Assembly: GCA_900554705.1 (NCBI GenBank)
Contig: USIH01000011.1
Span: 1-26,510, forward strand
Length of the DNA stretch: 26,510 bases
Source of the DNA: an uncultured Eubacteriales bacterium
Lineage (GTDB): Bacteria > Bacillota > Clostridia > Oscillospirales > Oscillospiraceae
Direction: 5' to 3'
Position numbers and translations under genes: made by a program
Shown: positions 1 through 7,633 of the stretch, one piece after another
Position numbering within the stretch: position 1 is the first letter of the stretch
Layout of the letters: every line of letters starts with the position of its first letter
Notes under the pieces: generated by a model
The model's database searches: none
Told to the model about the DNA's origin: nothing
Seen by the model: only the letters and a program-made list of their open reading frames with translations

Positions 1-358
1 GGCGGGTCTGCTTGATGTTCTCTTCGAAGGGCAGGCTGGAGCCGTCGATCATGACGGAGGTAAAGCCGCCGTCGATGCAGCTCTTGCAGGTCTCAAAATC
101 GGGGCCGTGATCCAGATGCAGCGCGATGGGAATGTCGGGGTTTTCGATGACGGCGGCCTCGACGAGCTTGGTCAGATAGGTGTGGTTCGCATAGGCGCGC
201 GCGCCCTTGGACACCTGCAGAATGACCGGAGACTTCGTCTCGTTGCAGGCTTCGGTGATGCCCTGCACGATCTCCATATTGTTGACGTTGAACGCGCCGA
301 TGGCATAACCGCCGGCGTACGCCTTTTTGAACATTTCAGTTGTGGTTACCAGAGGCAT
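1..358 (-). CDS. fba: Class II fructose-bisphosphate aldolase, N-terminal part (3' end outside window)
   Basis: Cleaves fructose-1,6-bisphosphate to DHAP and glyceraldehyde-3-phosphate in glycolysis, using a divalent metal; cytosolic. About 119 codons are visible, starting MPLVTTTEMFKKAYAGGYAIG, followed by the family motifs AFNVNN (22-27) and HLDHGPDF (81-88), where D83 is the expected catalytic acid and H84 a metal ligand. A DGGFTSVMIDGS block (96-107) is also typical. ATG at 358-356 follows an AAAGGAGT site at 366-373. The gene runs off the left edge, so the rest of the TIM barrel is not seen. It has its own promoter just after the stop of the preceding GNAT gene, with no terminator between them, so some readthrough from the secA unit is likely. 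Family assignment is secure; substrate (FBP versus tagatose-bisphosphate) is inferred. Confidence 0.93.
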   Translation of the reverse strand, partial: MPLVTTTEMFKKAYAGGYAIGAFNVNNMEIVQGITEACNETKSPVILQVSKGARAYANHTYLTKLVEAAVIENPDIPIALHLDHGPDFETCKSCIDGGFTSVMIDGSSLPFEENIKQTR

Positions 359-390
359 AGAAAACACTCCTTTGTAAAAATTTCGTGGTT

Positions 391-418
391 ATTATACCAC
401 AATTTGTTCGGATTGCAA
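391..418 (-). promoter_or_regulatory. fba promoter (TTGCAA-16-TGG TATAAT)
   Basis: On the minus strand a TTGCAA -35 box (413-418) lies 16 bases before a perfect TATAAT (391-396), which is preceded by TGG and so is an extended -10. Around the -10 there is a small dyad, GTGGT and ACCAC (385-389 and 396-400), that could be an operator or chance. The start codon lies about 33 bases downstream. Confidence 0.75.
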
Positions 419-427
419 GCGGGTAAT

Positions 428-1033
428 TCAGAAATACCAGATTTCGTGAAGGCCGCCCATGGAAAAGCCCAGCCGGTCGTAGAGCGCCATAGCCGGACGG
501 TTTTCCATCGCGCACAGAAGGCGTATTTCGTCGCTCGGCAGCAGTGCCGCAAGCGCGCAGACGCAGTCCGCGCCGCTGCCGCGCTTAAGGGTCGCCACGG
601 CGGCAAGGACGCCGCCGCTGACAAGGCCCAGACCGATCCGGCGTCCTCCTTTGGTCACCCAGCAGGCACCTTCCGGTGTTGCCGCGTAGGTTTTTGCCGT
701 CAGGATGTGGCGAAAGCGCTCACGGTAGCGGCTTGCCCACTCCGGCGCGTCTGTTAAGACGGCGACCGCTTCCGTATCCGGCAGCGCGGCGCGCTCGATG
801 CTCCGCCAGATGATGCACGCTGCGGTGCGCCGCCCACGAAAATCGCCGTTTCCGCTAAAAACCACCTGCCGCGCACCGGCGGCGGTGCACAATCCGGCGC
901 AGTCCTTGCAAAGCGCGTCCGTTGTGGTAAACACACTGCGCACGATCACATATGCGTTCCCGCTGACCGGAATTTCGGACAGGACGAGCGAAGCGATCCC
1001 CTCGGAGGAGGTAAAAAACGGCAGATCCTTCAT
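428..1033 (-). CDS. GNAT-family N-acetyltransferase
   Basis: A 201-residue protein whose last 30 residues carry the clearest GNAT signature: ENRPAMALYDRLGFS, the typical helix and strand at the end of the acetyl-CoA fold. Further upstream an AVATLKRGSGADCVCALAA stretch resembles the acyl-CoA-binding motif A region in degenerate form. The N-terminal half is divergent, and no substrate can be named. The ATG (1033-1031) overlaps the TGA of the lipoprotein gene (ATGA), and the only Shine-Dalgarno-like site is a weak AGGTG 13 bases upstream, so translation is probably coupled. It is the last gene of the secA unit. Protein or small-molecule acetylation is the family role; the target here is unknown. 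Confidence 0.75.
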   Translation of the reverse strand: MKDLPFFTSSEGIASLVLSEIPVSGNAYVIVRSVFTTTDALCKDCAGLCTAAGARQVVFSGNGDFRGRRTAACIIWRSIERAALPDTEAVAVLTDAPEWASRYRERFRHILTAKTYAATPEGACWVTKGGRRIGLGLVSGGVLAAVATLKRGSGADCVCALAALLPSDEIRLLCAMENRPAMALYDRLGFSMGGLHEIWYF

Positions 1034-2577
1034 TGCGTGTCATACACCTGCGCGTCGCTCAGGCTGCGCGCGTCGGCGGAATTGTGGAAGACACAGTCGA
1101 CCGTCGGCGTCAGTGTGCGGATGCGGCCGCGCGTGACGTAGACCGCGTAGTCCTTAAACACGACGGGGCAGATCGGCGCGCGCGCGAGCAGCTCGCGGCA
1201 GAGGTCAACATAGTTGCCGGAGTTTTCCAGCGCGGAGTTGCAGTAAGCGGTCAGCGCGGCGTCGGAGATCGAGCCGTAGCCGAGCGCGCCGTCTTCGCGG
1301 AAAAACTCACGCAGGTCAAAGTTCGGCGTCAGGCGCACCTCGCCGTAGTAGAGGTCAAAATCGCCGTCCTTCAGCGCCTGCAAATAGGCGTCACGATCCA
1401 AAACGCTCATCTTCATCGAAAGTCCGGCATCCGTCAGCACCTGACAGATTTGCTCCGCCGCCTTGACGCGCACGGGATCCTCCGAACAGACCAAGAACAG
1501 GCCGACGTGGCCGACATAGTTTTCCGAGCTTAAAATTTCGGAATTGTGCACGGCAGCGGCAAAGGCCTGCTCCGTGTAGGTGTAGCCGGCGGCAAGCGCC
1601 GTGTCATAGAGATCCGAACGCGGCGAGCAGGGGAGCACGGCTGCCTCGGCAAATCCGCCGTAGACATCCTGCACGAGCGTGTCGCGGTCGACGGCCTTTG
1701 TCACCGCCGTGCGCAGCGTGTCGTTGACAAAATAGCCGCTGTAGAGGTTGAACCCGATGTAGTGCATGACAGTCGTCGGTGCAGACCAGATCTCATAGTC
1801 GCAGCGATAGCTGACCGCAGCAGGAGAGTTGGGGTCGCAGTAGACCAGATCCGTGCCGCCGAACTCGAAGGCGTCGCGGATCTGCGTGCTGTTTTCCGCG
1901 CGATTGAGCGCGATGCGCTCCTCGTCAACGACCGGCGCGCCGTCCTGCCACCAGTAGGAATTTCGCCGCAGCTCCTTGCCGCTGCTTGCAAGGCAGTAGG
2001 GGCCAGTGCCCAGCGGTTCCGCGCGCTCGACCGTGGTCGCGCGTACGATCGGCACGTCGAGCATAAGGCAGAAGTTTTCATAAGCCGTCGTCAGCGTGAG
2101 GACGACGGTGTCGTTTGACGTTGCCTCTGCATAAGCCAAATGCGCAAGGCGCGCGCGGTAGATCGAGCTGTCCTTCGCCGCGTTGAGCGAGGCAACGACG
2201 TCCTCGGCGGTCAGCGCAATACCATTGGAAAAGCGGACGCCGGACACCAAACGGATCGTATAGGTCTTGCCGTCGTCGGACACGGTGAAGGTGTCGCACA
2301 GCACAGGCTCCGCGCGGTACCGGTCGGAAACGACAAAGAGGCTTTCATAGAGCAGGGAAAGCAGCGCGCGGTTGACGGTCGAGGTGCAGGTGTACGGGTT
2401 GAGGCCGTAGGCGTTGAGATAAGAAAGTCCGAACACGCCGTTTTCCTTGCGGATCGGCGTCTCCGGCTCGATCGTGGTCACAGGCGTTTGCGTGGAGGCC
2501 TCCGGTGTTGCGCGCTGCATGCTGCATCCGCCAAGCAGCAGCGCGACGGCAAGAAAAAGAACAAACAGTTTTTTCAC
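1030..2577 (-). CDS. ABC transporter substrate-binding lipoprotein, family 5 (peptide/nickel type)
   Basis: An exported lipoprotein of 515 residues that should sit on the outer face of the membrane and capture an oligopeptide or similar ligand. A short positively charged start (VKKL), a hydrophobic stretch and the lipobox LLGGC with C18 are visible. The body matches the SBP_bac_5 fold: SLLYESLFVVSD, a DGKTYTIRLVSGVRFSNG block with ALTAEDVVASL, and the EPLGTGPYCL loop. The start is taken as GTG 2577-2575, which overlaps the pgeF stop as GTGA and has GGAG 7 bases upstream; a longer reading frame to 2676 would destroy the signal peptide. No permease or ATPase gene is adjacent, so it is an orphan binding protein or partners with a system encoded elsewhere. 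Ligand unknown. Confidence 0.88.
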   Translation of the reverse strand: MKKLFVLFLAVALLLGGCSMQRATPEASTQTPVTTIEPETPIRKENGVFGLSYLNAYGLNPYTCTSTVNRALLSLLYESLFVVSDRYRAEPVLCDTFTVSDDGKTYTIRLVSGVRFSNGIALTAEDVVASLNAAKDSSIYRARLAHLAYAEATSNDTVVLTLTTAYENFCLMLDVPIVRATTVERAEPLGTGPYCLASSGKELRRNSYWWQDGAPVVDEERIALNRAENSTQIRDAFEFGGTDLVYCDPNSPAAVSYRCDYEIWSAPTTVMHYIGFNLYSGYFVNDTLRTAVTKAVDRDTLVQDVYGGFAEAAVLPCSPRSDLYDTALAAGYTYTEQAFAAAVHNSEILSSENYVGHVGLFLVCSEDPVRVKAAEQICQVLTDAGLSMKMSVLDRDAYLQALKDGDFDLYYGEVRLTPNFDLREFFREDGALGYGSISDAALTAYCNSALENSGNYVDLCRELLARAPICPVVFKDYAVYVTRGRIRTLTPTVDCVFHNSADARSLSDAQVYDTQ

Positions 2578-3380
2578 AGTGACTCTCCTTGCAGCATGAT
2601 TATCGCGGCGAGCGAGCCGCGCCGATCGCCGACGCGGCGGTGCGACCAAAAGCGCTGCGGCTGACAGGCGGTGCACGCTTTCGCGATGTCGATCTGCCGG
2701 ATGCCTGCCTGCTCGAGCTGAATGGCATTGAGCAGCTTCAGGTCAACGTGGTATTTTTCGCCCGTCTGCGTGATCGCGGGCGCGGCGGCCGCGCCCATGG
2801 CCTTGCGCATGGCGTCCGGCACGTCGCCGTCCGTTTCAAAGCAGCATGACCCGATGCACGGGCCGATCGCCGCGCGGATCGCTTCGGGGCGGCAGCCGAA
2901 CTGTTCCTGCATTGCCGCGACCGCCTTTGCAGCGATTTTGGCGGCTGTACCGCGCCAACCCGCGTGCACCGCGCCGATGACGCGCTTTTGCGGGTCGAAA
3001 AAGAGAATGGGGGTGCAGTCGGCGGAGAAAACCGTCAGTGCGACGCCCGTTTCGTTTGTGATCAGTCCGTCCACGCCGTGATCGACGGGGCGCAGCAGGC
3101 CGCGCCCGCATTCGCCGCATCCGACGCGCTCGACAATGTCGGAGTGAATCTGCGAGGTAAAAACGGTCTGCTCCGGCAGAAAACCGACGGCCTTGCCGAG
3201 CCGCGCATAGTTTTCTACGACGTTGGCATAGACATCCCCGCGATGCACGCCCAGATTCAGCGAGGCAAGGGCACCCGTGCTCACGCCACCAAAGCGGGTG
3301 GAAAAGCAGTGGGCGGTGCCTTGCAGCGCGGAGGCGGTCAGATACTCCAGCGAGCCGACATGATTTGTCTGAAGATCCAT
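2574..3380 (-). CDS. pgeF: Peptidoglycan editing factor / laccase-domain protein (YfiH family)
   Basis: A 268-residue protein of the YlmD/YfiH family. In E. coli the homologue removes L-serine-containing muropeptide precursors; other members show purine nucleoside phosphorylase or multicopper-oxidase-like activity, so the reaction here is inferred. Conserved metal-site motifs are all present: SQIHSD (H79), FSADCTPILFFDP (C122) and GAVHAGWRGT (H139), followed by AIGPCIGSCCFE. The C-terminal WSHRRVGDRRGSLAAII block matches the family's usual end. Length is normal. The start ATG shares its A with the TAA of secA (TAATG), so translation is coupled to secA, and the stop overlaps the next start. 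A wall-editing role would fit the secretion and lipoprotein neighbours. Confidence 0.9.
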   Translation of the reverse strand: MDLQTNHVGSLEYLTASALQGTAHCFSTRFGGVSTGALASLNLGVHRGDVYANVVENYARLGKAVGFLPEQTVFTSQIHSDIVERVGCGECGRGLLRPVDHGVDGLITNETGVALTVFSADCTPILFFDPQKRVIGAVHAGWRGTAAKIAAKAVAAMQEQFGCRPEAIRAAIGPCIGSCCFETDGDVPDAMRKAMGAAAAPAITQTGEKYHVDLKLLNAIQLEQAGIRQIDIAKACTACQPQRFWSHRRVGDRRGSLAAIIMLQGESL

Positions 3381-6115
3381 TACTTTGCCTCGTCCTTGTC
3401 GCGGCAGCAGTGCTTATACTTTTTGCCGCTCCCGCACGGGCACGGGTCGTTTGCGCCGACCTTCACCTTTTTTACGACGGGTTGACGCTTTACGGTCTTG
3501 TCGCTGCCGCCGGTCGCGGTGATCTTTGCGACCTGCTTGCGCTTGACGTCTTCCTCCGTGCGCAGTCGGAAGAGGTAGAGACGGCGAACGGTCTCCTCAC
3601 GAATGGCGTTGATCATGCCGTCGAACATCTGGAACCCCTCGCGCTTGTAGGCGACGACCGGATCGGTCTGGCCGTAGGCGCGCAGGCGGATCCCCTGCTT
3701 GAGGTCGTCCATGGCGTCGATGTTGTCCATCCAGTATTCGTCGACGACGCGCAGCAGAATGATCCGCTCGATCTCGCGCATACGCGCATCGCCGTACTCG
3801 CGCTCCCGCAGCGCGTAGGTCTTGCGGAACAGCTCGGTAAGCTGCGCCTTGGCATCCTCCTTGGTGCAGGGAAGGGCGGGGGAGAAAGCGCCGGCGGGGT
3901 AGTAGATCAAAGCGAACTTCGCGTTGATCTGCTCGATCGGCGCGGCGTCCTGCGCCTGCGGCTCGACGCCGAAGGCGTCCTCGACCTCGGTGTCGATCAC
4001 ATAGTCCACCATTTCCTGAATGGTGCCGGAGAGGTCTTCTCCGTCGAGCACCTTCTGGCGCTGTTCATAGATCACGCTGCGCTGCGTGTTCATCACGTCG
4101 TCATATTCCAGCACGTTCTTTCGCGCTTGGAAGTTGCGGCTTTCCACGGTCTTCTGCGCGCTCTCGATGGCGTTGGAGAGGATTTTTGCGTCGATCGGCG
4201 TGTCCTCGTCGATGCCCATGGCGTTTAGCATATTCATTATGCGTTCGGAGCCGAACAGGCGCATCACGTCGTCTTGCAGCGACAGGAAGAAGCGCGTTTC
4301 GCCCGGGTCGCCCTGACGGCCGGAACGGCCGCGCAGCTGGTTGTCAATGCGGCGTGACTCGTGGCGCTCGGTGCCGACGATGTACAGACCGCCTGCGGCA
4401 CGCACGCGCGCCGCTTCCTCATCCACGTCTACCTTGTGACGGGCGTAGGCTTCCTTAAAGGCGGCTCTTACCGCCAAAATTTCGGGGTCGTCTGTCTCGG
4501 CGTAGGAATTGGCCTCTGCGATCAGCTCGTCGGGAATTTCCCGCTTGCGCAGCTCGGACAGCGCCATATACTCCGCGTTGCCGCCGAGCATGATGTCGGT
4601 GCCGCGTCCGGCCATGTTCGTCGAGATGGTGACGGCGCCGAACTTGCCCGCCTGCGCAACGATCTCGGCTTCCTTTTCGTGGTGCTTCGCGTTGAGCACG
4701 GTGTGCGCGACGCCCTCACGGCGCAGCAGCTTGGAAAGATATTCGGACTTTTCAATGGAGATCGTGCCGACCAGCACCGGCTGCCCCTTGGCGTGGCACT
4801 GCTTGATCTGCTCGATCACGGCGCGGAACTTGCCTGCCTCCGTCTTATAGACCACGTCGTGGTGGTCGATACGGATGACCGGCTTATTTGTCGGGATCTC
4901 CACGATGTCCAGCTTGTAGATCGCGGAAAACTCCTCTTCCTCGGTCAGCGCGGTGCCGGTCATGCCGGAGAGCTTCGTGTACAGGCGGAAGAAATTCTGG
5001 AAGGTGATGGTCGCAAGCGTCTTGTTCTCACCCGCGACGGAAACGCCCTCTTTGGCCTCGATCGCCTGATGCAGACCCTCGTTATAGCGTCTGCCGTACA
5101 TCAGTCGACCCGTGAACTCGTCGACGATGATGACCTGTCCGTCCTTAACTACGTAGTCGATGTCGCGTTTCATAATACCGCGTGCGCGCATGGCCTGATT
5201 GATATGGTGGACGATGGTCGTGTTTTCAATGTCGCCCAGATTTTCCACACCGAAGAATTTTTCCGCCTTGGCGATGCCGCTTGCCGTCAGATTGGCGGTG
5301 CGCGCCTTTTCGTCGATGTAGTAGTCGCAGTCGAGGTCGTCCAGCTCCTCCTTGTCGTCGATCGTCGCAAAGACGCGCTTGCTCAGACCGGAGACAAAGA
5401 AATCCGCCATTTCGTAGAGCTTTGTGGAGTCCTCGCCCTTGCCGGAGATGATCAGCGGCGTGCGCGCTTCGTCGATCAGGATGGAGTCGACCTCGTCGAC
5501 GATGGCGAAATTATGACCGCGCTGCACCATGTCGCTCTTGTAAAGCGCCATGTTATCGCGCAGATAGTCAAAGCCCAGTTCATTGTTTGTGCAATAGGTG
5601 ATGTCCGCGTTGTAGGCGCGGCGGCGCTCCTCGCTGCTCAGATCGTGGACGATCAGGCCGACGGTCAGACCGAGGAAACGGTATACCTTGCCCATCCATT
5701 CCGAGTCGCGCTTGGCAAGGTAGTCGTTGACTGTGACGATATGCACGCCCTTGCCGGTCAGCGCGTTGAGGTAGGCGGGGAGGATCGCGACGAGCGTTTT
5801 GCCTTCGCCGGTCTTCATCTCCGCGATGCGTCCCTGATGCAGGACGATGCCGCCGATGAGCTGCACGCGATAGGGGCGCATACCCAGCACGCGGTCGGCT
5901 GCCTCGCGGCAGACCGCGAAGGCCTCCGGCAGCAGCGCGTCAAGCGTTTCGCCCTCCGCGTAGCGCCGCTTAAACTCCGCCGTTTTCTCCCGCAGTTGTT
6001 CGTCGGACAGCGCGGCGACGTCCTTTCCCAGCGCCTCGATGCGGTCGACCGTCGGCAGCAGCTTCTTGACCTCGCGCTCCGAACGTGTCCCGAAAATTTT
6101 AGTAATCAGTCCCAT
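3380..6115 (-). CDS. secA: Preprotein translocase ATPase SecA
   Basis: The motor of the Sec pathway, driving unfolded preproteins through SecYEG with ATP. The protein is 911 residues from [17 protein letters not shown]. Visible landmarks are Walker A MKTGEGKT (100-107), the helicase-like DEVD (207-210), the preprotein cross-linking region after it, the motif V-VI stretches [14 protein letters not shown] and [10 protein letters not shown], the helical scaffold and wing domains, and a C-terminal zinc-binding SEC-C tail with C892, C894, C903 and C904/H902. ATG 6115 is chosen because the family starts there; the frame stays open upstream to 6214 without homology. A weak AAAGGT lies about 11 bases before it. 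It is the first gene of the secA-pgeF-SBP-GNAT unit and has an extended -10 promoter. This is the housekeeping SecA; no accessory Sec genes are adjacent. Confidence 0.98.
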   Translation of the reverse strand: MGLITKIFGTRSEREVKKLLPTVDRIEALGKDVAALSDEQLREKTAEFKRRYAEGETLDALLPEAFAVCREAADRVLGMRPYRVQLIGGIVLHQGRIAEMKTGEGKTLVAILPAYLNALTGKGVHIVTVNDYLAKRDSEWMGKVYRFLGLTVGLIVHDLSSEERRRAYNADITYCTNNELGFDYLRDNMALYKSDMVQRGHNFAIVDEVDSILIDEARTPLIISGKGEDSTKLYEMADFFVSGLSKRVFATIDDKEELDDLDCDYYIDEKARTANLTASGIAKAEKFFGVENLGDIENTTIVHHINQAMRARGIMKRDIDYVVKDGQVIIVDEFTGRLMYGRRYNEGLHQAIEAKEGVSVAGENKTLATITFQNFFRLYTKLSGMTGTALTEEEEFSAIYKLDIVEIPTNKPVIRIDHHDVVYKTEAGKFRAVIEQIKQCHAKGQPVLVGTISIEKSEYLSKLLRREGVAHTVLNAKHHEKEAEIVAQAGKFGAVTISTNMAGRGTDIMLGGNAEYMALSELRKREIPDELIAEANSYAETDDPEILAVRAAFKEAYARHKVDVDEEAARVRAAGGLYIVGTERHESRRIDNQLRGRSGRQGDPGETRFFLSLQDDVMRLFGSERIMNMLNAMGIDEDTPIDAKILSNAIESAQKTVESRNFQARKNVLEYDDVMNTQRSVIYEQRQKVLDGEDLSGTIQEMVDYVIDTEVEDAFGVEPQAQDAAPIEQINAKFALIYYPAGAFSPALPCTKEDAKAQLTELFRKTYALREREYGDARMREIERIILLRVVDEYWMDNIDAMDDLKQGIRLRAYGQTDPVVAYKREGFQMFDGMINAIREETVRRLYLFRLRTEEDVKRKQVAKITATGGSDKTVKRQPVVKKVKVGANDPCPCGSGKKYKHCCRDKDEAK

Positions 6116-6146
6116 GAATCCATTCGACCTTTCTGGTATTTGAAAC

Positions 6147-6155
6147 ATTATAGCA
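6147..6155 (-). promoter_or_regulatory. secA unit promoter, extended -10 (TGC TATAAT)
   Basis: A perfect TATAAT with the TGn extension is read on the minus strand 32 bases upstream of the secA ATG. The -35 region is T-rich without a good TTGACA match, which the extended -10 can compensate for. The 192 bases between the CDF stop and the secA start contain no convincing terminator; two direct AGCCGAGC copies (6174-6181 and about 6226-6233) are the only other pattern seen there. Confidence 0.6.
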
Positions 6156-6307
6156 TACAAAGTGGCGTAAAAAAAGCCGAGCAATGCATTTCTTACAGAA
6201 AATTCAAAATTCAACCGCCTGTTGAGCCGAGCGCAACCGGTGCGTTATTGTCTTGCGCGCCGTGGAGTGTTATACTGAGCGCCAAGGACGCGGCAGCTTT
6301 CGTGAGG

Positions 6308-7486
6308 CTATTTGCAGTGCCCCAGCGGCGCTTCGTCAAAGGTGATCACGGTATAGTAGCGGCGGTTTTCAAATTGGACGCGCTCGTCGATGCGCCGCTT
6401 CAGCTCCGCCTTTTTTCCGTCCATGGAGAACGGAATGACCAGATCGAAGATCAGATTGGTGTGCCCGGGGCCGCGCACCATGCGGAAATCGTGCACGCTC
6501 AGGCGCTCGTCAATGTCCTTTACGGCGTCGCTGACGAGCTTGCACATACGGTTGCGCTCCGCGTCGTCCGTCACCACGGGGTCATAGTGGATGACCAGAT
6601 GGATCTTCAGGTCGCGCATGGCGTCGCGCTCGATGTCGTCGATGATGTCGTGGCAGACCAGCGGGTCTTCGTCGGCAGCCATTTCCGCGTGGACGGTCGC
6701 AAAGCACTGCCCGGGGCCGTAATCGTGCACCAGCAGGTCGTGAATGCCGAGAATTTTCGGGTGCGACAGCACGAGCTTGTTCAGACGCTCGACCAGATCC
6801 GGATCGGCCTTTTCGCCCAGAAGCGGACTGATGGTCTGCTTCATGATCCCCCAGCCGGAGCGGAGGATGAACAGCGCGACGATCAGACCGATCCAGCCGT
6901 CGACGTTAACGCGGAAGAAGTAACTCGCCGCGCAGCCGAGCAGCACAGCGGCGGTGGTCAGCACGTCGTTTCGGCTGTCCGCCGCTGTGGCGCTGAGCGC
7001 GGCCGAGCCGATGCGGCGGCTCAGCTCGCCGCAGAAGGCCGCCATCCACAGCTTGAGCAGGATGGAGAAGAGCAGGATGCCGCCGGTCAAAAGCGAGACC
7101 GCGACCGATTCCGGATGCAGAATTTTCAGAAAGGAGGTTTTCGCAAGCTCCGCGCCGATCAGGAGGATCAGCGCCGCGACGGCAAGCCCGCTGAGATACT
7201 CAATGCGCGCGTGGCCGTAAGGATGCTCCTCATCTGCGGGTCGCTCCGCCAGACGGAAGCCGAGCAGGGTGATCAGGGAAGAGGAGGCATCGGAAAGATT
7301 GTTCACGGCGTCGGCCGCAACACTGACCGAGCCGGAGAGAAGACCGGCAACGAGCTTCCCTGCAAAAAGCAGCAGATTGCAGACGATGCCGACGATGCCG
7401 GCAAGACGCCCGTAGGCGCCGCGTACGCGGGGGTCGTCCGTGTTCTTATGATCCTTTACAAAACGCCGCAGCAGGAGTTGAGTCAT
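6308..7486 (-). CDS. Cation diffusion facilitator (CDF) transporter
   Basis: A membrane metal-cation/proton antiporter that exports divalent metals, 392 residues. An N-terminal six-helix membrane domain (about 25-215) is followed by a cytosolic dimerisation domain with GIHDLLVHDYGPGQCFATVHAEM (split family motif at 247-269). The metal site shows VAADAVNNLSDA in TM2 (D59, N63, D66) and AADSRNDVL in TM5 (D170, D174). Zinc exporters usually have HxxxD in TM5; DxxxD is more like the manganese/iron branch, so Mn or Fe export is a possibility, not a conclusion. ATG 7486 has GGGAGG 8 bases upstream. The C-terminal domain is longer than in short CDF proteins. It is a single gene, divergent from the ABC exporter pair. 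Confidence 0.92.
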   Translation of the reverse strand: MTQLLLRRFVKDHKNTDDPRVRGAYGRLAGIVGIVCNLLLFAGKLVAGLLSGSVSVAADAVNNLSDASSSLITLLGFRLAERPADEEHPYGHARIEYLSGLAVAALILLIGAELAKTSFLKILHPESVAVSLLTGGILLFSILLKLWMAAFCGELSRRIGSAALSATAADSRNDVLTTAAVLLGCAASYFFRVNVDGWIGLIVALFILRSGWGIMKQTISPLLGEKADPDLVERLNKLVLSHPKILGIHDLLVHDYGPGQCFATVHAEMAADEDPLVCHDIIDDIERDAMRDLKIHLVIHYDPVVTDDAERNRMCKLVSDAVKDIDERLSVHDFRMVRGPGHTNLIFDLVIPFSMDGKKAELKRRIDERVQFENRRYYTVITFDEAPLGHCK

Positions 7487-7519
7487 GCGCCGTGCCTCCC
7501 TTTTACAAACATAACTACC

Positions 7520-7525
7520 ATTATA
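7520..7525 (-). promoter_or_regulatory. Likely -10 box of the CDF gene
   Basis: A perfect TATAAT on the minus strand lies 33 bases upstream of the CDF ATG. At 17-base spacing the -35 candidate is TGTACT, a poor match, so a metal-responsive activator or simply a weak promoter is possible. It is separated by about 65 bases from the divergent ABC promoter. Confidence 0.5.
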
Positions 7526-7584
7526 CAGACCTTTTGGGAAAAAGTACACCTTAATTTTCACCTTACCCCTTCCATTTTGCCCGC

Positions 7585-7604
7585 TGCGTGGTATAATGGA
7601 CGCA
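7585..7604 (+). promoter_or_regulatory. ABC exporter operon promoter, extended -10 with flanking dyad
   Basis: TATAAT at 7592-7597 is preceded by TGG, giving an extended -10. The -35 region has no good match. TGCGT (7585-7589) and ACGCA (7600-7604) form a 5-bp inverted repeat exactly centred on the -10 box, a layout that would suit a repressor site, but it is short. The 10-mer GTGGTATAAT is also found at the fba promoter. Confidence 0.55.
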
Positions 7605-7633
7605 TATCTTGCACGATTGTTGAGTTTTTGCCT

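Noticed and set aside
4361..7633. Long open plus-strand frame through the antisense of secA and the CDF gene, joining the ABC exporter frame
   Set aside because: It is the mirror of high-GC codon use; the translation is rich in V, G, D, H, R shadows with no domain, and secA and the CDF gene are certain on the other strand. The ABC gene starts at 7634.
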